From Kumtagia sp044326205 (GTDB lineage: Bacteria > Pseudomonadota > Alphaproteobacteria > Rhizobiales > Rhizobiaceae), in NCBI RefSeq assembly GCF_044326205.1, contig NZ_JBIRCY010000032.1, positions 21,717-85,716 of the forward strand: 64,000 nucleotides of DNA. Reading direction: 5' to 3'. Below are positions 53,306 to 62,621 of this stretch, piece after piece. The notes beneath the pieces were generated by a model that did not search any database, was not told where the DNA came from, and saw nothing but the letters and a program-made list of their open reading frames with translations. Positions within the stretch are counted from its first letter, which is position 1. Each line of letters begins with the position of its first letter. A program made the position numbers and the translations under genes.

Positions 53306-54072
53306 CCGATCGCGACGAGTCCATTGCCCATGAACCCGCCGTCGCCCTGCCGGACACGGCGAGCCCGCTTTATGAAAAGGTCAAGGATTTCGTGCTCGCC
53401 AATATCGGCAACGGCAGATGGGCGAAGGACCGCCGCCTGCCGTCGGAAAACGAATTGGTGAGCGCGCTTGGCGTGTCGCGCATGACGGTGCATCGCGCCC
53501 TGCGCGAGCTGACCTCGGAAGGCCATCTCCTGCGTATCCAGGGCGTAGGCACCTTCGTGGCGCCGCCGAAACCGCAATCGACGCTGATCGAGATCGCCAA
53601 TATCGCCAGCGAAATCCGTTCACGTGGCAGTCGCCATCGCGCCGTCGTGGTGGTTACCGAGTTGATCGCGGAGCCGGAGCCGGAACTGCTGGTGGCGTTT
53701 GAATTCTCCGGCCGGCGGCCGGTCGGGCATTCGATCGTCGTGCATTTCGAAAACGACGTGCCGGTTCAGCTCGAGGAGCGCTACGTCAACGCCCAACTCG
53801 TGCCCGAATATCACCGCCAGGATTTTTCGGGCATGACCACCTACGACTATCTGCAGGCGTCGACGCCGCTGACCGAGGTCGAACAGGTCATCTCGGCGGT
53901 GCCGGCGGATGAATTTGCGGCCGAGCATCTGACGATTGGCGTCGGCGAGCCCTGCCTGCTGCTCAACCGCCGCACTTGGTCTGGCAAGGCGATCGCGACA
54001 GTCAATACCTTTACCTATGCCGGTAGCCGCTATTCGCTGGGCAGCCGCTATTTTCCGTCGGCGATGAACTGA
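53302..54072 (+). CDS. GntR-family regulator, HutC subfamily
   Basis: 256 residues. N-terminal winged HTH (RRLPSENELVSALGVSRMTV, HRALRELTSEGHLLRIQGVG) and a C-terminal UTRA ligand-binding domain (about residues 100-245). It is the last gene of the importer operon. The HutC-type palindrome at 46573-46588 is the probable binding site, giving autoregulation with derepression by the imported compound or a metabolite. Automatic naming as a histidine-utilisation repressor would be misleading, since no hut genes are here. Confidence 0.9.
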   Translation: MTDRDESIAHEPAVALPDTASPLYEKVKDFVLANIGNGRWAKDRRLPSENELVSALGVSRMTVHRALRELTSEGHLLRIQGVGTFVAPPKPQSTLIEIANIASEIRSRGSRHRAVVVVTELIAEPEPELLVAFEFSGRRPVGHSIVVHFENDVPVQLEERYVNAQLVPEYHRQDFSGMTTYDYLQASTPLTEVEQVISAVPADEFAAEHLTIGVGEPCLLLNRRTWSGKAIATVNTFTYAGSRYSLGSRYFPSAMN

Positions 54073-54112
54073 GTCGAGTCGCTGGTTCGCGCGGGGAGCC
54101 GGAACCTCCGGG

Positions 54113-54535
54113 CTATTCCACGTTCTCCTCGATCTTCTCCATGTCGTCGTCGGAGAGGCCGAAATGGTGGCCGATCTCGTGGATCAGTACGTGGTTGACG
54201 ATCGAGCCCAATGTCTCCTCGTTCTCGGCCCAGTAGTCGAGGATGGCGCGGCGATAGAGGGTGACCCGGTTCGGTCCCTCGCCGGTCGCCGGGTTCCAGC
54301 GCTCGGCGATGCCGCGCCCCTCGAACAGGCCGAGCAGGTCGAAGGGGGTCTCCAGGGACAGGTCGTCCATGATCTCGTCGGTCGGGAATTCGGCAATCTG
54401 GATGACCACCTCGCCCGTGAGGGTTCGAAAATCCTCGGGCAGGTGCGCATAGGCTTCAAGCGCCATCAGCTCGAATTCCTCGATCGAAGGAGAAAGCTGG
54501 TCGTGCCAAGCGCGGGTCTGATAGATGCGGGCCAT
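54113..54535 (-). CDS. Zincin-like metallopeptidase family protein (DUF1025)
   Basis: 140 residues. The HExxH zinc motif is seen in LIHEIGHHFGLSDDD near the C-terminus, the hallmark of the PF06262-type minimal zincins. An N-terminal region (LPEDFRTLTGEVVIQIAEFP) is conserved. Substrate unknown. It converges on the GntR gene with about 40 bases between. Confidence 0.9.
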   Translation of the reverse strand: MARIYQTRAWHDQLSPSIEEFELMALEAYAHLPEDFRTLTGEVVIQIAEFPTDEIMDDLSLETPFDLLGLFEGRGIAERWNPATGEGPNRVTLYRRAILDYWAENEETLGSIVNHVLIHEIGHHFGLSDDDMEKIEENVE

Positions 54536-54679
54536 TCATCGTCCTTTTCGGGCGCATATAGCCTTTTGGTCTGCCGGTTTCGAGGGGCTCGCGCGGGCAA
54601 GCGGTAAACGGACCTCGGCAGAGGAATAAATTCTTTAATTGATATGCTTGACTCTCCGGTCGGGCTCTGGAATCAATAG

Positions 54680-54694
54680 GAACATAACAGGAAC
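54680..54694. promoter_or_regulatory. LexA (SOS) box
   Basis: GAACATAACAGGAAC is GAAC-N7-GAAC, the reverse complement of the alphaproteobacterial LexA site GTTC-N7-GTTC. It ends 13 bases before the chosen imuA start, so LexA would block transcription of the mutasome operon. Confidence 0.92.
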
Positions 54695-54707
54695 AATACC
54701 CGATCGG

Positions 54708-55685
54708 ATGACCGTCATGGCGTCTATGGCCGTGGCGCGGGATGTCGTTCGCGACCTGCGTCACAAAATCGCGAAGATCGAAGGCCGGCTGGCCGAGCGC
54801 TTCGAGAACCCGGAAGACACGGGCTGGAAGGGCGTTGCGCCGCGCCACGCCGCCGGCCCGTCCGTTCTGCGTACGGGCGTGGAGCGTCTCGACGCTGCGC
54901 TGGGCGGCGGTCTGCCCGCCGCCGGGCTGATCGAGGTGCATGCCGGCGCGGTTCGCGAGACGGGTGCGGCGGCGGGTTTCGTGCTGGCGCTTCTGCGCCT
55001 GCTGCCGGCCCCGGACGCGGCCGCGCCGCTGCTGTGGATCGGCACGTCGGAGATTTTCCGCGAAGCGGGTCGGCCGTATGCACCGGGGCTGGCAGCGCGT
55101 TTCGGCCTCCAGCCGGAAAACCTGCTGATCGCCGAGGCGGAAAAGCTGGCCGACGCTCTGTGGATTGCCGAGGAGGCGGCGCGGCTTGACGCTTTCCTTG
55201 CCGTCCTGCTCGAAATCCGTGGCTCTTCGCCCGCCCTCGACCTGACGGCGACCCGTCGCCTGCATCGGCGCGCGCTGCTGGTGGGACGCCCACTCTTCCT
55301 CGTCCGCGCGGCTAGCGAACCGGAACCGACAGCCGCACCGGTCCGCCTGCTGGTGGCGCCGGCGCCGGCTGCGGCGCGCTTAACCCTTGCGGGACCGCTC
55401 GCCGGCTCGATCGGTCCGCCAGCCTTCCAGGTCACCGTCAGCAAGAGCCGTACCGCGATCCCCGCCGAATTCACGCTGGAGTGGACCGATGATGCATTCC
55501 AGGAAAGACGCGACCAGCCCGCAAAGGATACTGGCGTTGTGGTTTCCCTATCTGCCGACAGACAGGCTGCGCCGCCAGCGCTTCGGCAGGTCGTGGCGTT
55601 CCCGTTCCGTCAAGGCATTGCCGCTGGTGCTGAGCCATCGCGACAGCAATACCCAGCGCGTCGCAGCGCTCGACACGTTGGCTAG
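54708..55685 (+). CDS. imuA: SOS mutagenesis protein ImuA
   Basis: 325 residues from ATG 54708; in-frame ATGs at 54717 and 54726 are possible. RecA/SulA-like fold (ALGGGLPAAGLIEVHAGA at the position of the Walker A). It is a partner of ImuB and DnaE2 in damage-induced translesion synthesis. It is longer than many ImuA proteins because the frame runs 197 bases into imuB, ending in LRQVVAFPFRQGIAAG. The start of translation right behind the LexA box fits SOS control. Confidence 0.9.
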   Translation: MTVMASMAVARDVVRDLRHKIAKIEGRLAERFENPEDTGWKGVAPRHAAGPSVLRTGVERLDAALGGGLPAAGLIEVHAGAVRETGAAAGFVLALLRLLPAPDAAAPLLWIGTSEIFREAGRPYAPGLAARFGLQPENLLIAEAEKLADALWIAEEAARLDAFLAVLLEIRGSSPALDLTATRRLHRRALLVGRPLFLVRAASEPEPTAAPVRLLVAPAPAAARLTLAGPLAGSIGPPAFQVTVSKSRTAIPAEFTLEWTDDAFQERRDQPAKDTGVVVSLSADRQAAPPALRQVVAFPFRQGIAAGAEPSRQQYPARRSARHVG

Positions 55686-57069
55686 GGCATTGAAGCTCAA
55701 GCCCGGCATGGGCGTCGGCGAGGCGCGCGCCATGCACCCGAACATCGAGGTGGTCGAGGCGGAGCCGGAAGCTGATCGGCGTCTGCTGGAGGGCCTCGCC
55801 GACTGGTGCGATCGCTACACGCCGCTGGTGGCGCTCGATGGATTGGACGGGCTTTTCCTCGACATCACCGGCTGCGCGCATCTGTTCGGCGGTGAGCGCG
55901 GCATGATGGACGACCTGCTCTCCCGCTTCTTTCACCAGGGTTTTGAAATCCGCGCCGGCCTCGCCTCGACGCCTGGTGCTGCTTGGGCGGCGGCGCGTTT
56001 CGGCGGAGATCTGATCGTCGCTCCCGGGGAAGAGGAGGAATTGCTGGCGCCGTTGCCACTTACGGCGCTGCGCGTTGATCCGGGAATTTGCTCCAGTCTC
56101 GAAAGTGTCGGCCTGCGCACGGTAGGCGCGGTGATGGTGGCGCCGCGCGCGCCGCTGGCGCGCCGCTTCGGCTCCACCCTTCTCCTGCGCCTCGACCAGG
56201 CGCTCGGCCAACTCGAGGAAGCGATCTCACCGCGCCTGCCGGTCGCGCCGCTCTCGGCGGAACGCCATCTTGCCGAGCCGATCATGCTCGCCGACGACAT
56301 CGAGTTCCTTGTCAAAATGCTTGCCGGAAGCCTCAAGGCGGGTCTGGAGCGCCGCTGCGAGGGCGCGCGGTCGCTGATGCTGTTCCTGTTCCGGGTTGAC
56401 GGCGAGGTCCGCCGCATCGTCATCTCCACGTCACGGCCGATGCGGGAGCCGGCGCTCATCCAGAAATTGTTTCATGAGCGGCTTACGGCCCTGAACGGCG
56501 CGATCGATGTCGGCTACGGCTTCGATCTCGTGCGCCTTTCGGTGCTCTCTGTCGCTCCCTTCTCTACCCCGCAGGCCGACTTCACCGGTGACGGTGCAGA
56601 CGATGAGGCCGATATCGCCCTGTTCGCCGACCGTGTGTGCGCCCGCCTCGGCAATGGAGCGCTGTCGATGCCGGTCGCTGTCGAAAGCCACTGGCCGGAA
56701 CGGGCCGTCAGCCACCTGCCTTTCGGTGAGCCGCGCCGTTCCATCAGGCCGGAGGGCAGGAAAGAACACCTCGATCGGCCCATAAACCTCTTCGCGAGAC
56801 CGGAACCTATCGAGGTGCCTGTGACGGAGATACCGGAGGGACCGCCGCTCAATTTCCGCTGGCGCCGTGCCCTTTACCGGATCGCCCGCTCGGAAGGCCC
56901 TGAACGCATCGCGCCGGAATGGTGGCGGCCGGGTGAGGAGGACGCCCCGCCGCGCGACTATTTCCGCGTCGAGGATGTCGATGGGCGGCGCTTCTGGCTC
57001 TATCGCCAGGGCCTTTACGAAGCTGGAAAACCTTCACCGCGCTGGTTCATGCATGGGATCTTCGCATGA
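55489..57069 (+). CDS. imuB: Y-family polymerase-like protein ImuB
   Basis: 526 residues from ATG 55489 (MMHSRKDA). Y-family polymerase fold without catalytic acids: the first motif reads ALWFPYLPTDRL in place of the D-x-D type motif, and the SIDE position reads ALDGLDGLFLDITG. It therefore acts as a scaffold linking DnaE2 to the sliding clamp. Start inside imuA and ATGA overlap with dnaE2 give a fully coupled cassette. Confidence 0.93.
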   Translation: MMHSRKDATSPQRILALWFPYLPTDRLRRQRFGRSWRSRSVKALPLVLSHRDSNTQRVAALDTLARALKLKPGMGVGEARAMHPNIEVVEAEPEADRRLLEGLADWCDRYTPLVALDGLDGLFLDITGCAHLFGGERGMMDDLLSRFFHQGFEIRAGLASTPGAAWAAARFGGDLIVAPGEEEELLAPLPLTALRVDPGICSSLESVGLRTVGAVMVAPRAPLARRFGSTLLLRLDQALGQLEEAISPRLPVAPLSAERHLAEPIMLADDIEFLVKMLAGSLKAGLERRCEGARSLMLFLFRVDGEVRRIVISTSRPMREPALIQKLFHERLTALNGAIDVGYGFDLVRLSVLSVAPFSTPQADFTGDGADDEADIALFADRVCARLGNGALSMPVAVESHWPERAVSHLPFGEPRRSIRPEGRKEHLDRPINLFARPEPIEVPVTEIPEGPPLNFRWRRALYRIARSEGPERIAPEWWRPGEEDAPPRDYFRVEDVDGRRFWLYRQGLYEAGKPSPRWFMHGIFA

Positions 57070-60000
57070 GGGTTCCGGCCGCGAAACCGCATGAAACAGT
57101 CCTGCCGCCCTATATCGAGTTCGGCGTCCAGTCGAATTTTTCTTTCCTGCGTGGCGCATCCTCTCCTGAGGAAATGGTGGTAACCGCATGCGCCCTCGGC
57201 CATGCGGCCATGGGCCTCGCCGACCGCAACACGGTCGCCGGCGTGGTACGGGCATGGAGCCAATCGAAATCCATAAGACTTGCCGAGGGCGAGGAACCGG
57301 TCTCGCTGCCGTACCATCCAGGCTGCCGTCTGGTCTTCGGCGACGGAACGCCCGATATCCTGGCCTATCCCCAGGATCGAAAGGGCTGGGGGCATCTCTG
57401 CCGCCTGCTCACCCAGGCGAATATACGCCCCGAAAATCCCAAGGGTGCGACCGTGCTCATGCTGGACGATCTGCTCGAATGGGGTGACCGGATGTCGCTC
57501 GCCGTCCTGCCCGACCTGTCGCTGCCGGCGAATGAAATGCTTGCTCTCCTTCACCGGTTGAAGGCGCGTTTCGTGGGCAATCTATGGCTTGCCGTCGCGC
57601 CGGATTATCGCGGAAACGACCGTTTTCGGATCGAGCAGGCCGCCGTGTTTGCCGCAGCGGTAAAACTGCCGCTGATGGCGACCAACGATGTCCTTCATCA
57701 TTCGGCCGCACGCCGTCCGTTGCAGGATGTGCTCACCGCCATCCGGCTGAATGTTCCGGTCTCCGAGGCCGGTTTCGAGCTTTCCGTCAACGCGGAACGC
57801 CACATGAAGCCATCGGCGGAGATGGCCCGATTGTTTCGCCACCATCCCCAAGCCCTCGCCGAAACCGTGCGCTTCGCGCAAACGCTCGGCTTTTCCCTGC
57901 AGGAACTGCAACACAACTATCCCGAGGAGACCACCGAAGAGGGCGTCGATCCGCAAACCGAACTCGAACGGCTGACCTGGGAAGGAGCGAATTGGCGCTA
58001 TCCGGCAGGTATTCCGGAGAAGGTTTCGGGCCTGATCAGGCATGAGTTGAAAATCGTCGGCGACAAAAAATATGCGCGCTATTTCCTGACCGTTCGCGAC
58101 ATCGTGCGTTTTGCCCGTGAGGAAGCCAAGGTGCTCTGCCAGGGGCGCGGCTCGGCGGCAAATTCCGTCATCTGCTACTGCCTCGGCATTACCGAGGTGG
58201 ATCCAGACCTTACCGACGTCCTGTTCGAGCGCTTCGTGTCTACGGAGCGCGACGAACCGCCAGACATAGATGTCGATTTTGAACACGAGCGGCGCGACGA
58301 CGTCATCGCCTACATCTATAAGAAGTATAGCGAGAAACGCACCGCGCTTGCAGCCGCAGTCGTCTCTTATCGCGGCCGCTCGGCGCTGCGCGAGGTCGCC
58401 AAGGCGATGGGCCTGTCGGACGACGTGCGCGGTGCGCTGTCGGGGTCGATCTGGGGCTGGTCGTCATCCGAGCTTGGCGCGCGGGAAGCCAAGGCCGGCG
58501 GCCTCGACAGGGCCGATTCCGTGACAAGACATGTGATCGACCGCGCCAACGAGATCTTGGGTTTCCCGCGACATCTCTCTCAGCATGTCGGCGGCTTCGT
58601 CATCACTAAGGACCGGCTCGATGAGATCGTGCCCATCGTCAAGACGGCGATGGAGGAGCGCAAGATGGTCGAGTGGGACAAGGACGACCTCGACGCCGTC
58701 GGCATCCTCAAGGTCGATGTGCTGGCGCTCGGCATGCTGACCTGCCTGCGGCGTGCCTTCACCTTGCTCGAAGACCATTACCATCTTCGGGACGAATATG
58801 GCCGGCTGTTGACGCTCGCCACGATGCCCAAGGAGGACCAGCGCGTCTACGACATGATCTGCCGGGCCGACACGCTGGGCGTGTTCCAGATCGAGTCGCG
58901 GGCGCAGATGTCGATGCTGCCGCGGCTGAAGCCGCGAAAATTCTATGATCTTGTCATCGAGGTGGCGATCGTCCGTCCGGGGCCGATCCAGGGCGATATG
59001 GTTCATCCCTATCTGCGCCGGCGGATGGGCATCGAGAAGGTCGACTACCATAATCCGGTGCTGGAGAAGATCCTGAGCAGGACCCTTGGCGTTCCTCTTT
59101 TTCAGGAGCAGGCCATGAGCATTGCCATCGAGGCCGGTGGCTTCACGCCAGGAGAAGCGGATCAGCTACGCCGCGCCATGGCGACCTTCAAACGTACCGG
59201 AACGATCGGAAATTATCGTGAGCGAATGATCAACGGTATGATGGGGCGAGGATACCCGAAGGATTTCGCTGAACGTTGCTTCAGGCAGATCGAGGGTTTT
59301 GGCGAGTACGGCTTTCCCGAAAGCCATGCCGCGTCATTCGCGCTTCTTGTCTACGCCTCCTGCTGGTTCAAGACGTTCTATCCCGATGTCTTCTGTGCCG
59401 CGATCCTCAACTCGCAGCCCATGGGTTTCTATCGGCCCGCGCAACTCGTCCGAGATGCCGAAGACCACGGCGTCGAGATAAGGCCGGTGGATGTCAATCT
59501 ATCGAACTGGGAGTGCACGTTGGAGCGGGCTCGCTTCGATCCCGCGCGGGTCAATTCGCGCCATGCCGAAATGCGGCGTGTCATCAAGACCATGCATGCT
59601 CTCCGCCTCGGCTTCAATCAGCTCAAGGGATTGTCCGAAAATGGCATGCAGCAGCTCATCGCCCGGCGCGGAGACGGTTATGATTCGGTGCGTGACGTAT
59701 GGTTGCGCTCGGGCCTCGACATTGACGAGATCGAGAAGCTGGCCAAGGCCGATGCCTTTCGTTCGCTGGGTCTCGACCGGCGGGCCGCCTTGTGGGCGGT
59801 GCAGGCGCTCGACGGCAAGAGCGCGGCCGAGCGGTTGCCTCTGTTCGATCGTCCGGAAATCCGGCTCGCTGACAACGAGCCTCGAACCGTTCTGCCGATG
59901 ATGCCGCTCGGCGAGCATGTGGTACATGATTACAAGTCGCTCGGCCTTTCGCTTAAGGCACATCCCGTTTCGTTTCTGCGGGGAAAACTCGACCGGATCG

Positions 60001-60449
60001 GGATTACACCGAACGAAAAACTGGGGGCGGTGGAGAACGGCAGGCGCGTTTCGGTTGCCGGCCTGGTTCTGGTTCGTCAGCGGCCCGGCAAGGGAAACGC
60101 GATCTTTCTTACCCTTGAGGACGAAAAAGCCATCGCCAACGTCATCATCTGGGCGCGAAATTTGGACCGTTTCCGCCCCGTCGTCATGGGGTCGAAATTT
60201 ATCCGGGTCACCGGCAAGCTGCAGACGGAAATGGGAGTCATTCACATCGTCGCTGAGCGCATGCAGGATCTTTCGTCCTGGCTCGACACGCTGCTCGATG
60301 AATGGGGCGTCGCGAGCGCTGGGGCCGGCAACGCCAAACCGGCAAGAGACGCGAGGAAAACGCCATCTGTTGCTTCGATCTCCCTGTTGGCCGAGGAAAA
60401 CAGGGCTTTGGTTCGGCAAGTCATGCCGAAAGGGCGCAATTTTCAATAG
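57066..60449 (+). CDS. dnaE2: Error-prone DNA polymerase DnaE2
   Basis: 1127 residues, C-family polymerase of the SOS mutasome. N-terminal PHP domain (FGVQSNFSFLRGASSPEEMV), palm with catalytic aspartates in PDIDVDF (about residues 399-405) and VDVLALGMLT, fingers, and a C-terminal OB fold (VSVAGLVLVRQRPGKGNAIF). It lacks the usual C-terminal clamp and tau extensions of DnaE1. It is coupled to imuB by ATGA and controlled by the LexA box upstream of imuA. Confidence 0.97.
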   Translation: MRVPAAKPHETVLPPYIEFGVQSNFSFLRGASSPEEMVVTACALGHAAMGLADRNTVAGVVRAWSQSKSIRLAEGEEPVSLPYHPGCRLVFGDGTPDILAYPQDRKGWGHLCRLLTQANIRPENPKGATVLMLDDLLEWGDRMSLAVLPDLSLPANEMLALLHRLKARFVGNLWLAVAPDYRGNDRFRIEQAAVFAAAVKLPLMATNDVLHHSAARRPLQDVLTAIRLNVPVSEAGFELSVNAERHMKPSAEMARLFRHHPQALAETVRFAQTLGFSLQELQHNYPEETTEEGVDPQTELERLTWEGANWRYPAGIPEKVSGLIRHELKIVGDKKYARYFLTVRDIVRFAREEAKVLCQGRGSAANSVICYCLGITEVDPDLTDVLFERFVSTERDEPPDIDVDFEHERRDDVIAYIYKKYSEKRTALAAAVVSYRGRSALREVAKAMGLSDDVRGALSGSIWGWSSSELGAREAKAGGLDRADSVTRHVIDRANEILGFPRHLSQHVGGFVITKDRLDEIVPIVKTAMEERKMVEWDKDDLDAVGILKVDVLALGMLTCLRRAFTLLEDHYHLRDEYGRLLTLATMPKEDQRVYDMICRADTLGVFQIESRAQMSMLPRLKPRKFYDLVIEVAIVRPGPIQGDMVHPYLRRRMGIEKVDYHNPVLEKILSRTLGVPLFQEQAMSIAIEAGGFTPGEADQLRRAMATFKRTGTIGNYRERMINGMMGRGYPKDFAERCFRQIEGFGEYGFPESHAASFALLVYASCWFKTFYPDVFCAAILNSQPMGFYRPAQLVRDAEDHGVEIRPVDVNLSNWECTLERARFDPARVNSRHAEMRRVIKTMHALRLGFNQLKGLSENGMQQLIARRGDGYDSVRDVWLRSGLDIDEIEKLAKADAFRSLGLDRRAALWAVQALDGKSAAERLPLFDRPEIRLADNEPRTVLPMMPLGEHVVHDYKSLGLSLKAHPVSFLRGKLDRIGITPNEKLGAVENGRRVSVAGLVLVRQRPGKGNAIFLTLEDEKAIANVIIWARNLDRFRPVVMGSKFIRVTGKLQTEMGVIHIVAERMQDLSSWLDTLLDEWGVASAGAGNAKPARDARKTPSVASISLLAEENRALVRQVMPKGRNFQ

Positions 60450-60503
60450 GGGACCACAATACCAGCCTGGATACCGGCAATGGGTTCAGGCGCGCGAGTC
60501 TTG

Positions 60504-60734
60504 TCAGGAAGCTGTTCCGGGCCTGTCCTGAGGCATATGGCCTTCAGATAGCGTCCGTGCTTCCGAAGGCAGCATGACCGGGATACCGTCCCGGATCGGG
60601 TAGGCCAGCTTCGCGACGCGCGAGATGAGCTCGCAATTCTCCCTGTCGAAGGTCAGCGGCCCTTTGGTCAGAGGACAGACCAGCAGTTCCAGCAGCTTCA
60701 TATCGACCTTTTTCCTGTCGGCCTCGTCACGCAT
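60504..60734 (-). CDS. Trm112/UPF0434 family small protein
   Basis: 76 residues from ATG 60734 (MRDEADRKKVDMKLLELLVC). The core LLELLVCPLTKGPL and LAYPIRDGIPVMLP matches Trm112-like proteins, which in other organisms activate methyltransferases; only one cysteine of the zinc set is left here. The bacterial role is uncertain. It begins 7 bases after the LON-domain gene stop. Confidence 0.9.
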   Translation of the reverse strand: MRDEADRKKVDMKLLELLVCPLTKGPLTFDRENCELISRVAKLAYPIRDGIPVMLPSEARTLSEGHMPQDRPGTAS

Positions 60735-60741
60735 CGGAAAC

Positions 60742-61413
60742 CTATTGCAGGCTGGAGCCAAAATCATCGTTGTCGCGCGCCAGCGTCATTTCGGTGATGG
60801 CGATCAGCGTGTCGGCGCGGGTTTTCAGGTCGGGCGCCTCCAGCAGCGCCTGTTTCTCGGCCGCGCCATAGGGCGCCATCATCGACAGTGCATTCACCAA
60901 CATCGTATTGTCGGCGCGGCTGACGCTTTCCCAATCGGCTTCCAGTTCGTTGGCTTGCAGATAAGCGCGAAAAGCCTTCAGCAGAGCCGGACGGTTGACC
61001 TCTCCAGCACCGCGATCTTCCTCGAGATCGCCAACGAAAGGGGCGATGCGGCATTGCCGAAAGGGCGTCCTGACCGCCAGTTCCTGCAGGATGCGGTAAC
61101 GGCAGATACCTTGCAGCGAGATCAGATAGCGGCCGTCGCCGGTCTCCGACAGCGAGATGATGCGACCCATGCAGCCCACCTGGCAGAGTTCCGGTTCGTC
61201 GTCATGGCGCTTCGATCCGTCGAGCGCCGGCTGCACCATGCCGATGATCCTGCTGCCGCGCATCGCGTCATCGACCAGTTGCAGATATCGCGGCTCGAAG
61301 ACGTTGAGCGGCATTCGCCCACCGGGCAGCAGCAAGGCCTCCAGCAGCGGGAAGACGGGCACCGTCGCGGGAAGGTCCGAGACAAGCCGGTAGTGGGCGT
61401 TTCCCGCCTGCAT
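60742..61413 (-). CDS. LON peptidase substrate-binding domain protein
   Basis: 223 residues from ATG 61413. It consists of the N-terminal domain of Lon only (VPVFPLLEALLLPGGRMPLN, VFEPRYLQLVDDA, CMGRIISLSETGDGRYLISL) and has no ATPase or protease part. The function of stand-alone members is not settled. It is part of a thioredoxin-LON-Trm112 minus-strand set conserved in rhizobia. Confidence 0.92.
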   Translation of the reverse strand: MQAGNAHYRLVSDLPATVPVFPLLEALLLPGGRMPLNVFEPRYLQLVDDAMRGSRIIGMVQPALDGSKRHDDEPELCQVGCMGRIISLSETGDGRYLISLQGICRYRILQELAVRTPFRQCRIAPFVGDLEEDRGAGEVNRPALLKAFRAYLQANELEADWESVSRADNTMLVNALSMMAPYGAAEKQALLEAPDLKTRADTLIAITEMTLARDNDDFGSSLQ

Positions 61414-61498
61414 CGATTCCTCCGTTGCGGCTCTGCTCCGGAATCTGGAGCAGCGGCCGAGGTCTGCAAGGCCAGCCCGCAATATGCCCGATGCTACC

Positions 61499-62473
61499 TC
61501 AAGAAAACAGGATCGACGAGAGTTTACGCCGGGTCGCCAGCGTCACCTCGTCCATCAAACCCCAGGCCTCGAAAAACTGGAGCAGTTGGGCGCGGGCGCC
61601 GTCATCCTTCCAAGTACGGTCGGCCTTGACGATCGCCAGCAGGCTGTCCGCCGCTTCGGTCCGCTGGCCAAGCGCATTCTGGATCATCGCAAGGTCGAAC
61701 CGGGCCTGATGATCCTTCGGATCATTAGCCAGCCGCCGCTCCAGCTCCGCCGGGTCGCCAAGCTCGCCGACCTTGTCTGCCAGCGCAATTTTGGCGCGCA
61801 CGGCGGCGACGGCCGGCGCGTCCTTCTTGTCCTCTGGCACGCCGGCCAGAAGCTCCTCGGCGCCGGCTCGGTCACCGGTCTCGAAAAGCAGGTCGGCAAG
61901 ACCACCGAGCGCGTCGAGATTATCAGGCTGCTCCGCCAGCACCGCATCAAACAGGCTGGCAGCCGCCTGCAGGTCTCCCGAGTCGCGGGCCTGCGTGGCC
62001 GCGGCAAGCGTTTCGGCGATCTGCGGACCCGCGCCCTTGCCGGCCACGCGATCGATGAATTCGCGGATCTGGCTTTCGGGAACGGCACCCATGAAGCCGT
62101 CGACCGGCTGGCCGTTCTTGAAGGCGATGACGGCGGGAATCGACTGGATACCAAGCTGCCCCGCGACAGACGGATGGTCGTCGATGTTCATCTTGACCAG
62201 CTTCACCTTGCCGCCGGAGGCGCGCACTACTTTTTCCAGGGCCGGCGCGAGCTGCTTGCAGGGGCCGCACCATGGTGCCCAAAAGTCGACCAGGACAGGC
62301 TGCTTGCGCGATTCCTGGATGACGTCGGCAGCGAACGTCGCTGTCGTCGTGTCCTTGTAAGCGGGAGCCGCATCGCTCACAGCCTGGCCATTGCCGGCGG
62401 GCGCCGTGCCGAACTGCACGTTGGCGGAATAGGCGCCGGCCGCGCTGGCGTAGGGATTATCCTCTCTGCTCAT
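61499..62473 (-). CDS. Thioredoxin-TPR co-chaperone (YbbN/CnoX-like)
   Basis: 324 residues. Thioredoxin domain at about 40-150 with an active WCGPC motif (VDFWAPWCGPCKQLAPALEK), then TPR-like helical repeats to the end (QAAASLFDAVLAEQPDNLDA). E. coli CnoX has lost the active cysteines; the alphaproteobacterial form keeps them and can be redox-active. AAGG ribosome site. Confidence 0.92.
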   Translation of the reverse strand: MSREDNPYASAAGAYSANVQFGTAPAGNGQAVSDAAPAYKDTTTATFAADVIQESRKQPVLVDFWAPWCGPCKQLAPALEKVVRASGGKVKLVKMNIDDHPSVAGQLGIQSIPAVIAFKNGQPVDGFMGAVPESQIREFIDRVAGKGAGPQIAETLAAATQARDSGDLQAAASLFDAVLAEQPDNLDALGGLADLLFETGDRAGAEELLAGVPEDKKDAPAVAAVRAKIALADKVGELGDPAELERRLANDPKDHQARFDLAMIQNALGQRTEAADSLLAIVKADRTWKDDGARAQLLQFFEAWGLMDEVTLATRRKLSSILFS

Positions 62474-62621
62474 ATCAAACCTTCATCCGCTTGTTCAGAA
62501 ACGGTCCATCGAGGTGGAGCGACGAGGCGCCAATCCCATCATCGATCATGATCTTCAAACAGTCCCATCCATGCCGTCGGCTTCCGTGCTTCGCAGCAGA
62601 TCGGGATTGCCCAGCATGTGG

